Source of the DNA: Magnetovibrio sp.
GTDB taxonomy: Bacteria; Pseudomonadota; Alphaproteobacteria; Rhodospirillales; Casp-alpha2
Reading direction: 5' to 3'
NCBI GenBank assembly: GCA_002722175.1
Contig: PBKU01000033.1
Span: 1-64,000 of the forward strand
Length of the DNA: 64,000 nt
Shown here: one piece after another, positions 43,668-51,912 of the stretch
Numbering within the stretch: the first letter of the stretch is position 1
Layout: each line of letters starts with the position of its first letter
The notes under the pieces: generated by a model
What the model was told of the DNA's origin: nothing
The model's database searches: none
What the model saw: only the letters and a program-made list of their open reading frames with translations
Program-made: the position numbers and the translations under genes

Positions 43668-44422
43668 TTATATTTCTTTTCAATTATTTTTTTTCGTGAT
43701 TCATCCATTATTGACCTCATTTTTTTTATGGCTGGTGTTAGCCCAGAAAAAATAGCTTCTCCTATCAAAAAATGACCAATGTTCAGTTCAGTGATTGAAG
43801 AAATCGACGCTATTTGAGGTACGCTATCAAAGGTAAGACCGTGACCGGCATGACATTCTAGGCCAATAGATGTTGCGTGTTTGGCGGCTACTTCTATTTG
43901 ATTAAGGTGTTGTTTAACTTTTTCTTTGTTTTTTGCGTCACAATAAGAACCAGTGTGTAATTCAACAACTGGTACTCCGATATCTTTTGCCATATCAATT
44001 GTGTGCAGTTCCGGCTCGACAAAAAATGAAACACGTATATTTTTTTTAGAGAGTTCGTCAACATAAAGGCGAAGCCTTTTTGTCCTATTGAATAGGTCTA
44101 GGCCTCCCTCAGTAGTTCTTTCTTCGCGTTTTTCAGGAACTATGCAGGTAGATTTAGGCTGAAATCTTAAGGCAATTTCAACCATTTCCTCAGTGGCCGC
44201 AATCTCAAGGTTTAGTGGAATTGATATATTCTTTATGAGGTTGGCAATATCACTATCTGAGATATGGCGCCTGTCTTCACGGAGATGAGCTGTAATACTA
44301 TTTGCTCCTGCTTTCTCTGCAATAATCGCAGCCCTAAGTGGATCGGGGAAAGCACCTCCTCGAGCATTCCTAATAGTAGCGACATGATCAATATTAACAC
44401 CGAGTCTAATTATATTTTTCAT
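43664..44422 (-). CDS. pdxJ: Pyridoxine 5'-phosphate synthase
   Basis: Last ring-closing step of DXP-dependent vitamin B6 synthesis, condensing 1-deoxyxylulose 5-phosphate with 3-amino-2-oxopropyl phosphate. TIM barrel with LGVNIDHVATIRNARGG near the N-terminus, AHLREDRRHI, and GHGLTFDSV. ATG 44422 gives 252 residues; the TTG immediately upstream is less likely. It overlaps acpS by four bases. Confidence 0.96.
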   Translation of the reverse strand: MKNIIRLGVNIDHVATIRNARGGAFPDPLRAAIIAEKAGANSITAHLREDRRHISDSDIANLIKNISIPLNLEIAATEEMVEIALRFQPKSTCIVPEKREERTTEGGLDLFNRTKRLRLYVDELSKKNIRVSFFVEPELHTIDMAKDIGVPVVELHTGSYCDAKNKEKVKQHLNQIEVAAKHATSIGLECHAGHGLTFDSVPQIASISSITELNIGHFLIGEAIFSGLTPAIKKMRSIMDESRKKIIEKKYK

Positions 44423-44482
44423 CAATTTTCCTGATTATATTTTAAAGGCATTATTTATGTTTGGGGCTTAATAAAACATAAT

Positions 44483-46648
44483 TTATTGCACAATGTGCTC
44501 TTTCGCCACTTTATCACCCCTAGCTCTTTCAACAGAGTTTATTGAAGTTGACGCCTTAAGCGCCGTAATTATTGCAGAGAGGTGTTTGAGGTCTCGCACT
44601 TCTATATCAATTAACATATCAAAGAAATCAAGCTGGCGATTTGTGATTTTTAAGTTTGAAATATTTCCTTTCGATCGCGCAATTACCATTGATAAATCAC
44701 CTAGGCTACCGGGTTCATTTGTCACAGTAAGTTGAATTTGTCCCACATGAGTTTCATTTGCCTGACTTTCCCAGTTCACATCAAGCCATCGATGTGGCTC
44801 ATCTTCAAAGTTCTGTAGTTGGTCGCAGTCAATAGTATGAATTGTTACCCCTAGTCCCGATGTAACGATGCCAATAATTCTATCACCTGGAAGAGGGTAA
44901 CAGCAGGTTCCAAAGTGAAGTCCCATACCTGGCATGAGTCCACGAATAGGAATTCTTTCCTTTTTGCTATTATTGCCAGCTCTTGATTTGGAAACGGTAC
45001 TAGTGGTTGCACCTGATGTTTTTTTTGTAGTTGGATACAATAGCTCTAGAATCGTTTTTGCCGTAAGATGTCCCGCTCCTACTTGAGCACACAAATGTTG
45101 TACAGACGACTGACTGAAGTGCTGAAGAACGTTTGAAAGACCTTTCTTAGTAATCTCAAAGCCATTGGCTTTAAAGAAACGGCGTATTATTGAATAACCG
45201 AGTTGGCTATATTGTTCATGTTCTTTATTGCGAATAAATCGACGAATACATGCCTTTGCTTTGCCAGAAACTATAAACCTTTCCCATGATGGTGATGGAG
45301 TTTGAGCTTTCGATGTAACAATCTCTACTTGATCTCCATTCCGAAGCTCTGTTCTTAGCGGCATCATTCGGCCATTGATTTTTGCACCAACACATCTATC
45401 TCCAACTTCAGAATGTACAGCGTAGGCGAAGTCGACGGGTGTTGCATGCCTAGGTAAATTTATTAAGTCTCCCCTAGGGGTAAAGCAGAAAACTTGATCT
45501 TTAAACATTTCAAGTTTTGTATGTTCAAGAAATTCTTCCGGATTAGATGTGTTTTCAAGAATATCTAATAGTTCTCTTAACCAACGATATTGGGGGCCTT
45601 CCTTGGACCCTATCCCTTGTTTATAGTTCCAATGGGCTGCTAGTCCTTGTTCTGCAATCGCATGCATTTCATGCGTTCGTATTTGAAGCTCAATACGGCT
45701 ATTTTCGGGGCCAATTACGCCAGTGTGGAGAGAACTGTAGCCATTTGGTTTTGGTGTAGAGATATAATCTTTAAAGCGTCCTGGAATTACCGGATAGGCG
45801 GCATGTACAGCTCCTAACACCGAGTAACAGTCTTCAACAGTATCAACAATTATTCGAAACGCCATTATGTCAGATAACTGTTCAAAACCGACATTCGAAG
45901 TTTGCATTTTTGTCCAAATGGAATATGGAGTTTTTTCCCGACCCTCAGTTTTTGCAATAATCTTTCTATCCCTTAGATGGTCTTCTAACTTTACTAAAAT
46001 CCGATTTATTAAGTTTTCATCTTGGCTGCGAAGAAACTCAAGCCGACGGGTAACAGATTTTAAGCCATCGGGATTTAGTTCAGAAAAAGCTAGATTTTCA
46101 AGTTCTTCTTTAAGCTCCTCCATACCAATACGTTGGGCTAAAGGTGCATAAATTTCCATTGTTTCAACTGCAATTTGATCCCGTTTCTGCTTGCTTTCAA
46201 TATAACGTAATGTGCGCATATTATGTAAGCGATCAGCAAGTTTGACTAACAAGACACGAATATCTTCTGACATAGCTAGGAGAAACTTGCGGAAATTTTC
46301 CGCTTGTTTTACTTGATCTGACTGAAATTCAATCCGAGCAAGTTTTGTTACACCGTCAACCAAACGGGCAACATCTCGTCCAAAATGCTTTGCTATATCA
46401 TTAGGAGTCGTTTCAGTATCTTCTACCGTGTCATGAAGCAAGGCTGTGACAATTGTTGCGCTATCAACACGATATTTTGCTAATATTCCAGCAACTTCAA
46501 GTGGATGAGAAAAATAAGGTGCACCTGAAGCTCTTTTCTGAGAGCTGTGTGCTTTCATGGCGTATATATAGGCTCTATTTAAAAGGTCTTCGTCAGCACG
46601 TGGGTCATATGACTTGATCGTTTCCAACAATTCAAATTGCCTCATCAT
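44483..46648 (-). CDS. rsh: Bifunctional (p)ppGpp synthetase/hydrolase (Rsh, SpoT/RelA)
   Basis: The single stringent-response enzyme typical of alphaproteobacteria, about 721 residues. The N-terminal HD hydrolase domain has HSSQKR, FSHPLEV and LLHDTVEDT. The synthetase domain has PGRFKDYISTPKPNGYSSLHT; the RFKD form marks a bifunctional enzyme. A TGS domain (FTPRGDLINLPRHATPVDFAY), a helical region and a C-terminal ACT domain follow. ATG 46648 is chosen because GGAG lies seven bases upstream; a TTG at 46654 lies inside that spacing. Confidence 0.96.
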   Translation of the reverse strand: MMRQFELLETIKSYDPRADEDLLNRAYIYAMKAHSSQKRASGAPYFSHPLEVAGILAKYRVDSATIVTALLHDTVEDTETTPNDIAKHFGRDVARLVDGVTKLARIEFQSDQVKQAENFRKFLLAMSEDIRVLLVKLADRLHNMRTLRYIESKQKRDQIAVETMEIYAPLAQRIGMEELKEELENLAFSELNPDGLKSVTRRLEFLRSQDENLINRILVKLEDHLRDRKIIAKTEGREKTPYSIWTKMQTSNVGFEQLSDIMAFRIIVDTVEDCYSVLGAVHAAYPVIPGRFKDYISTPKPNGYSSLHTGVIGPENSRIELQIRTHEMHAIAEQGLAAHWNYKQGIGSKEGPQYRWLRELLDILENTSNPEEFLEHTKLEMFKDQVFCFTPRGDLINLPRHATPVDFAYAVHSEVGDRCVGAKINGRMMPLRTELRNGDQVEIVTSKAQTPSPSWERFIVSGKAKACIRRFIRNKEHEQYSQLGYSIIRRFFKANGFEITKKGLSNVLQHFSQSSVQHLCAQVGAGHLTAKTILELLYPTTKKTSGATTSTVSKSRAGNNSKKERIPIRGLMPGMGLHFGTCCYPLPGDRIIGIVTSGLGVTIHTIDCDQLQNFEDEPHRWLDVNWESQANETHVGQIQLTVTNEPGSLGDLSMVIARSKGNISNLKITNRQLDFFDMLIDIEVRDLKHLSAIITALKASTSINSVERARGDKVAKEHIVQ

Positions 46649-46725
46649 TGTCAATCTCCGGAGATGGGGAACATGAATATAGTTGTTTTGACCACCTATA
46701 TAATCAGCCTAATTACTCGGTATAT

Positions 46726-46774
46726 TAAAATTCTTACTTATCTATTTATTTACTTTTTCCTAATAAGAATTTTA
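46726..46774. repeat. 11-bp perfect inverted repeat between rpoZ and rsh
   Basis: TAAAATTCTTA (46726-46736) and TAAGAATTTTA (46764-46774) are perfect complements around a 27-base loop, in the intergenic region between the rpoZ stop and the rsh start. It might be an operator or an RNA hairpin for the rsh leader. It is entirely AT-rich apart from one C/G pair, so chance is a fair alternative. Confidence 0.4.
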
Positions 46775-46801
46775 TTGGCAGATAACTCTAGCTAACTCAC
46801 T

Positions 46802-47191
46802 TCACTCGTTATTTTCTGGCTTATCAATTATCTTGGTTGGCATGCTATTAGAAGCACCTATTGGAAAACCCTCGATTTCTTTTCCAAGATCTTTATTATT
46901 GTTGTCAGCTGTAACTTGTTCTGATTGATCAAGGAAAATCTCGTCCTCTTCAGGTTCATCAACCTCAACATAGTTTTGAAGCCCTTTTATGACAGATTCT
47001 TCTAACTCACTTAAATCGATTGTTTCTTCAGCAATTTCTCGAAGTGATACTACGGGGTTCTTATCATTATCCCTTTCGACTGAAAGACTTGCTCCCCCTG
47101 CTATACGTCGAGCTCTCTGAGCAGCTATAGCTATTAGCCGAAAACGATTTGGTATTTTCAAAATACAATCTTCTACAGTTACTCGGGCCAT
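46802..47191 (-). CDS. rpoZ: RNA polymerase omega subunit
   Basis: A small RNA polymerase subunit that aids beta' assembly and, in some proteobacteria, forms part of a ppGpp site. It starts [33 protein letters not shown]-like blocks and continues with [14 protein letters not shown], then an acidic C-terminal tail, 129 residues. The frame is open upstream to 47332, but that part overlaps folK and lacks similarity; ATG 47191 has GGAG upstream. The rpoZ-rsh neighbourhood is typical and functionally linked. Confidence 0.95.
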   Translation of the reverse strand: MARVTVEDCILKIPNRFRLIAIAAQRARRIAGGASLSVERDNDKNPVVSLREIAEETIDLSELEESVIKGLQNYVEVDEPEEDEIFLDQSEQVTADNNNKDLGKEIEGFPIGASNSMPTKIIDKPENNE

Positions 47192-47285
47192 TGAGAAGCT
47201 CCGCAATTTAACAAGTTTTTTCGAGAACGCATAATATCTATATGAATGACACCTTATATGGTTCAATCGCAACTGTTGCAAGTCA

Positions 47286-47840
47286 TTAAATTGAATTACC
47301 AAAGAATTCGGTGCCAAAAAAACCAGGGGCATCTATGGCTTTATTTATTGATTGCCCTGGCGGTAGTTGTTCTATCAGCTCATTTACAGATAGCTTGTTT
47401 GTGGGGTGCTGCCAATTTGGTGCAATATCTCGTATCGGTATGAGCGCGAACGCGCGATTCATTAATTCTGGGTGCGGAAGTATCAAAGTATTTCTAGCTG
47501 GGCTATACATTGTTTTTGTTAGATTGTCATAGGAGAGGATATCAAGATCAAGCACCCGGGCTGCATTTTGTTTTCCTCGGCATCTACCAAATTCGTTTTC
47601 AACCAAAAGCAAGGTATCCAAAAGAATTTCAGGGGCTAAAGCAGTCTTCAGCGCAACTACCGCATTAACATACCATGGTTGCTTGCTTTTAGGTACTGGT
47701 GCCGAATAATACCAAGAAGAACGTTTGATAATTTGAATGCCCTTTTTTTCGAGCTCAAAAAGGGCTGCTCCGCAAGTTTTTCGAGGTTTGTTATTTGCTA
47801 TGGGAAGATTAGCACCCACACCAATTAAAATAGAGCGCAT
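47286..47840 (-). CDS. folK: 2-amino-4-hydroxy-6-hydroxymethyldihydropteridine pyrophosphokinase
   Basis: Transfers pyrophosphate from ATP to the pterin in folate synthesis. It begins [12 protein letters not shown] and has the signature [11 protein letters not shown] and [19 protein letters not shown] 47840 gives 184 residues and matches the family N-terminus; an in-frame GTG at 47861 would add seven. Other folate genes (folP, folB) are not adjacent. It diverges from the NYN gene. Confidence 0.93.
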   Translation of the reverse strand: MRSILIGVGANLPIANNKPRKTCGAALFELEKKGIQIIKRSSWYYSAPVPKSKQPWYVNAVVALKTALAPEILLDTLLLVENEFGRCRGKQNAARVLDLDILSYDNLTKTMYSPARNTLILPHPELMNRAFALIPIRDIAPNWQHPTNKLSVNELIEQLPPGQSINKAIDAPGFFGTEFFGNSI

Positions 47841-47963
47841 TTCAGCAAATTTTCTTGGCACTCGCTGTATAGCAATCTTCGTTTGAAGCTGTACTATAAG
47901 TGCATTGTTTTTTTACATATATTTTCATTTATAAAAATTTTATTTTATAGAGAGGTAATTATT

Positions 47964-48608
47964 ATGAGATTTTACTCAGAAGAACGTTTAGCATTATTTA
48001 TTGACGGTTCAAACCTTTTCGCCGCTGCACGTGCATTGGGATTTGATATTGATTATAAGCGGCTTCTAGACGTATTTAGCACAAAAGGTCGGATGATAAG
48101 GGCGTTTTATTATACAGCGTTAATCGAAGAGCCAGAATACTCACCGATTCGACCCCTTGTTGACTGGCTGGATTATAATGGCTTTACTTTGATAACGAAG
48201 CCCACAAAAGAATTTACAGATTCTGATGGGCGAAAAAAATTAAAAGGAAATATGGATATTGAGCTTGCTATTGATATGCTAGAGATGGCTGACAAACTTG
48301 ATCACATAGTACTGTTTTCAGGTGATGGCGATTTTCGTCGCTTGGTCGATGCAGTTCAGCGTAAAGGAGTGCGACTGAGTATAGTAAGTACAGCTAAAAC
48401 CTCACCGCCAATGGTTGCTGACGAGCTTCGCCGACAAGCAGATATTTTTATTGATCTCACTGATCTGAAAAATGAAATACAAAGGTTGTCTGATGAAATA
48501 AAAACAGGAGAAAGCGCAGATGGGGATGAATACTCGAAAAGTTCTCCGCGCATTGGCCTGGACGATAATTTGCAACCAGATTCCACTAAAATTCCAAGTC
48601 ACAATTGA
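47964..48608 (+). CDS. NYN-domain (LabA/DUF88-like) nuclease
   Basis: A PIN-like NYN domain protein of about 214 residues. Asp in LFIDGSNLFAA, the acidic GNMDIELAIDMLEMA and SGDGDFRRLVDAV form the expected metal-binding cluster. Members are predicted or shown to act on RNA. A polar tail of about 45 residues follows the domain. ATG 47964 is supported by AGAGAGG upstream, while the open frame back to 47883 encodes an unlikely hydrophobic stretch. Its stop overlaps the next start (TGATG), coupling it to the uracil-DNA glycosylase gene. Confidence 0.88.
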   Translation: MRFYSEERLALFIDGSNLFAAARALGFDIDYKRLLDVFSTKGRMIRAFYYTALIEEPEYSPIRPLVDWLDYNGFTLITKPTKEFTDSDGRKKLKGNMDIELAIDMLEMADKLDHIVLFSGDGDFRRLVDAVQRKGVRLSIVSTAKTSPPMVADELRRQADIFIDLTDLKNEIQRLSDEIKTGESADGDEYSKSSPRIGLDDNLQPDSTKIPSHN

Positions 48609-49258
48609 TGTCCGAAATTCCTTTACCAGTTGAACCTGGTTATAACTGTGAGTTATGTCCTCGTTTAGTTGCATACAGAACTGACAATCGCAAGTTGAAA
48701 CCTGATTGGTTCAATGGACCTGTGCCATCTTTTGGAAAACTTAATGCTCAGTTACTTATTGTTGGTTTAGCCCCTGGCCTTAAGGGAGCTAATATGACAG
48801 GCCGCCCGTTCACCGGGGATCACGCAGGAAATTTACTTTATGGTACACTTGAAAAATATAATTTATCTAAGGGGAAGTATTTAGCTGATCTGAACGATGG
48901 ACTAACGCTGGTTAACTGTAGAATAACAAATGCGGTAAAGTGTGTTCCGCCGAACAATAAGCCAATTGCATTTGAAACAACCCAATGTCGGAGTTTTTTG
49001 AAGTCTGAAATTAAAGCAATGAGAAACTTACGGGTAATTCTAGCACTAGGGAGAATTTCACATGATTCAACAGTGTCTGCTCTAGGCCTTAAGCGTTCTC
49101 AGTGGCCTTTTAGGCATAGTTTACACCATCGCCTGCCGACGGGGTTAATTTTGGTGGATAGTTATCATTGTTCTCGCTATAACACAAATACAAGGCGTCT
49201 CACAATTCAGATGTTTTGTGAAGTTTTTGAATCTCTACACAACATATTTGCAGACTAA
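48608..49258 (+). CDS. Uracil-DNA glycosylase, family 5 (UdgB-like)
   Basis: Excises uracil and related deaminated bases from DNA. The motif GLAPGLKGANMTGRPFTGD near residue 54 is of the family 5 type (no Asp/Asn catalytic residue of families 1 or 4), and the C-terminal motif DSYHCSRYNTNTRRLT matches HPSxxNxxT-like motif 2. Four cysteines (CELC, CR, CVPP and C downstream) can hold an Fe-S cluster. It is translated in overlap with the NYN gene. Length 216 fits. Start ATG 48608 rather than the TTG three bases earlier. Confidence 0.88.
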   Translation: MSEIPLPVEPGYNCELCPRLVAYRTDNRKLKPDWFNGPVPSFGKLNAQLLIVGLAPGLKGANMTGRPFTGDHAGNLLYGTLEKYNLSKGKYLADLNDGLTLVNCRITNAVKCVPPNNKPIAFETTQCRSFLKSEIKAMRNLRVILALGRISHDSTVSALGLKRSQWPFRHSLHHRLPTGLILVDSYHCSRYNTNTRRLTIQMFCEVFESLHNIFAD

Positions 49259-49291
49259 CTTTGTCTTCAATCCAAGGTGGTTGTTAGCGTT

Positions 49292-49519
49292 TCATTCAGT
49301 TTCTTTTGGTTCGAGCAAACGGTGAAGATGAACAATAACATATTTTTGGTATGCATCATCAACGTGGGAGTGACTTGCACCACGCCAGGCTTTATGAGCT
49401 TCAGCATAGCTTGGAAAAATACCAACGATATCCAACTCCTGTGTGTCTATGAAATCCATTGTTCTTGGATCTGAAACCTGTCCTCCAAAAACCAGATGAA
49501 GAAGTAATTTTTTTGCCAT
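49292..49519 (-). CDS. DUF4170 small conserved protein
   Basis: A 75-residue protein of the alphaproteobacterial DUF4170 type: LHLVFGG, the central DIVGIFPSYAEAHKAWRG and the C-terminal YVIVHLHRLLEP. No known function. In other alphaproteobacteria I recall it near Kdo-transferase and inositol-monophosphatase genes; here it is isolated, convergent with the glycosylase and divergent from the GST gene. Confidence 0.85.
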   Translation of the reverse strand: MAKKLLLHLVFGGQVSDPRTMDFIDTQELDIVGIFPSYAEAHKAWRGASHSHVDDAYQKYVIVHLHRLLEPKETE

Positions 49520-49599
49520 TATAAGTTTTCCATTTATTAGTTTAATGATCAGTAAAATTATTCAAATATTCTATGTGTTGGAAAAATTGAGGTGCAATA

Positions 49600-50301
49600 A
49601 TGATCGACCTATTTACTTGGCCTACACCTAATGGAAATAAAGTTCAAATTATGTTAGAGGAAATAGAATGCGATTATAAGGTCTATCCCATAAATATTGG
49701 TAAAGGTGAGCAGTTTTCAAAAGACTTTCTAAAGATCAGTCCAAATAACAAAGTGCCTGCTATAGTTGATCAAAATGGCCCTGATAATTTACCCCACACG
49801 ATCTTTGAATCAGGAGCAATTTTGTTGTATTTGGCGGAGAAACATAATTGTCTTCTTCCAGTTGGAACTAGTGGTCGTTTTACGGCAATACAATGGCTAA
49901 TGTTTCAAATTGGTAGTCTCGGCCCTATGTTTGGACAAGCACATCATTTTCGATTCTATGCCCCACAGAAAGTTTCATACGCTATACAGCGTTATACAAG
50001 GGAGGCAGGTCGGCTCTATAATGTATTAGACAGGCGTTTAGAGGAAAATCCTTTTTTAGCAGGGCCAGAATATTCAATTGCTGATATAGCTGCTTTTCCT
50101 TGGGTTCGCTTGATTGAACGTCAGGGTTACTTGTTAGACGATTTTCCACAAGTTAAACGTTGGTTTTTATCAATCAATGAAAGGCCTGCTGTGAAACGAG
50201 GATTTGCGGTCCTTGCCCAAAAGCAGCGTAACCCAAACGCACCTATAACTGATGAAGAACGAGAGAATTATTTTGGATCGAAGCAGTATAATCGTCGTTA
50301 G
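49600..50301 (+). CDS. Glutathione S-transferase, YghU/YfcG (Nu) class
   Basis: A 233-residue cytosolic GST. The thioredoxin-like N-terminal domain starts DLFTWPTPNGNKVQIMLEE and has SPNNKVPAIVD and ESGAILLYLAEK, closely following YfcG/YghU. The C-terminal helical domain has ADIAAFPWVR. Enzymes of this class show disulfide-bond reductase activity with two glutathiones. GAGG precedes the ATG. A role in redox balance is likely; physiological substrate unknown. Confidence 0.93.
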   Translation: MIDLFTWPTPNGNKVQIMLEEIECDYKVYPINIGKGEQFSKDFLKISPNNKVPAIVDQNGPDNLPHTIFESGAILLYLAEKHNCLLPVGTSGRFTAIQWLMFQIGSLGPMFGQAHHFRFYAPQKVSYAIQRYTREAGRLYNVLDRRLEENPFLAGPEYSIADIAAFPWVRLIERQGYLLDDFPQVKRWFLSINERPAVKRGFAVLAQKQRNPNAPITDEERENYFGSKQYNRR

Positions 50302-50346
50302 TTTTTTATGTTACTCAGTTTGCTGACAATATAATCGAACCTTGGA

Positions 50347-50826
50347 CTAACTCTTGTTCCGCATTAAGCGAGCTTTATCCCGTTGCCAGTCACGTTGTTT
50401 AATATGCTCTCTTTTATCAACTGATTTTTTACCTTGACCAAGGGCTAGTTGTGTTTTTGCTAAACCCCGGTTACTAAAATAAATTGATAAGGGAATTAAC
50501 GTTAAACCCTTCCGTTGCACCGCCCCTTTTAGTTTGTTGATTTCTTTTCGATGAAGCAGTAATTTTCGGGGGCGAGTTGGGTTGTGATTTTCAATCTTAC
50601 TTGCGGCCTTATAAATTGGGATATGCAGGTTAAATAGCCAAAATTCTTCGCCTTTTTCGCTAGCAAAGGCCTCATTTATCGAGGCCCGGCCTGATCGGAG
50701 AGATTTGACTTCTGTTCCAGCTAGTATAATACCGGCTTCAAAGGTTTCCAGTATGTTGTAATCACGTCGAGCTCGACGATTTTGAGCGATAGTAGTGCCT
50801 CGTGGCGCTTTATGTTTACTGGCCAT
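50347..50826 (-). CDS. smpB: SsrA-binding protein SmpB
   Basis: Partner of tmRNA in ribosome rescue. The 159-residue protein has [32 protein letters not shown] and a basic C-terminal tail ([18 protein letters not shown]). It lies 28 bases downstream of dapA, as in many alphaproteobacteria. The ssrA gene itself was not seen in the window. Confidence 0.97.
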   Translation of the reverse strand: MASKHKAPRGTTIAQNRRARRDYNILETFEAGIILAGTEVKSLRSGRASINEAFASEKGEEFWLFNLHIPIYKAASKIENHNPTRPRKLLLHRKEINKLKGAVQRKGLTLIPLSIYFSNRGLAKTQLALGQGKKSVDKREHIKQRDWQRDKARLMRNKS

Positions 50827-50854
50827 GGCATTATCTCACGTCGAATATTTCACT

Positions 50855-51730
50855 TTAATTCAATAATCCCGCACCGATCAAAGCTTGACGAACCTGGGAT
50901 TTTGAGGACTCACTGATTTGACAAATTGGCAAACGGGTTTCTGCCGCTGCTTTTCCCAGCAATTCTGCTGCATATTTAACTGGACCAGGGCTTGTTTCAC
51001 AAAACATTGCTGAGTGCACAGGCATTAATCTATCTTGAATTTTCATGACATTTTTCATGTCACTCATTTGCCAGGCTTCATGCAGCTGACTGCATAGTCT
51101 AGGTGCAATGTTTGCAGTTACAGATATACAGCCGGCCCCCCCACCAGCTAGGAAAGGCACGATTGTAGCATCTTCACCTGAAAGTTGACAGAAGTCGTTA
51201 CCACATGCAAGTCTGGTAAGCATTGGTCTAGCGAGGTCACTCGTAGCATCTTTCACTCCTACAATGTTATCTAACTCTGCCAATCGTTTCATGGTGTCTA
51301 CTGACATATCTACGATGCTTCGACTCGGTATATTGTATATAATGATTGGAAGTGCAACGGCGTCATTTATTGCCTTATAGTGAAGATAAAGCCCATCTTG
51401 TGTAGGTTTATTATAATAAGGGGTAACAATTAATACGGCATCTGCCCCCACCGATTTTGCATGTTCTGCAAAATCAATTGCTTCGGCAGTTGAATTGGAG
51501 CCCGCACCAGCTATTACAGGCACCCGACCTCCACTTTTTTCAACACACCACTCAACCACTTTCTTATGTTCACTATGGGTTAAGGTTGGCGATTCACCTG
51601 TCGTTCCGACGGGAACCAGAGCACTCGTACCTTCGCTTATTTGCCAGTCAATAAAATCAAGAAATTTGTTTTCATCAAGATTACCGTTTTTAAATGGCGT
51701 AATAAGGGCAGCTATGGACCCTTTAAACAT
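50855..51730 (-). CDS. dapA: 4-hydroxy-tetrahydrodipicolinate synthase
   Basis: First committed enzyme of lysine/diaminopimelate synthesis, condensing pyruvate with aspartate semialdehyde. TIM barrel with PVGTTGESPTLTHSEH, VTPYYNKPTQDGLY, YNIPSRS and the Schiff-base Lys in IVGVKDAT. Length 291 is standard. AGGAG precedes the ATG. It is divergent from slt, a common alphaproteobacterial arrangement that groups cell-wall precursor supply with wall turnover. Confidence 0.97.
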   Translation of the reverse strand: MFKGSIAALITPFKNGNLDENKFLDFIDWQISEGTSALVPVGTTGESPTLTHSEHKKVVEWCVEKSGGRVPVIAGAGSNSTAEAIDFAEHAKSVGADAVLIVTPYYNKPTQDGLYLHYKAINDAVALPIIIYNIPSRSIVDMSVDTMKRLAELDNIVGVKDATSDLARPMLTRLACGNDFCQLSGEDATIVPFLAGGGAGCISVTANIAPRLCSQLHEAWQMSDMKNVMKIQDRLMPVHSAMFCETSPGPVKYAAELLGKAAAETRLPICQISESSKSQVRQALIGAGLLN

Positions 51731-51912
51731 CTTTTGCTCCTAAATTATAATATTGTTTAAGTTCTCCTGTCTTCTAGAATACCTTCCTCAAACAATAACG
51801 GCAAGCGCAGCAAATCTTTTGTAAAAAATCTTTAAACCAATTTTTTTCATTATGGAACACAAGTCGTCGTACTTATGTTCATAATTGCAGTTAATTCAAA
51901 AGGTTAAAGGCA

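Noticed and set aside
47192-47332. Longer omega subunit starting inside folK
   Set aside because: Overlaps folK and has no similarity; the MARVTVED start at 47191 has its own ribosome-binding site.
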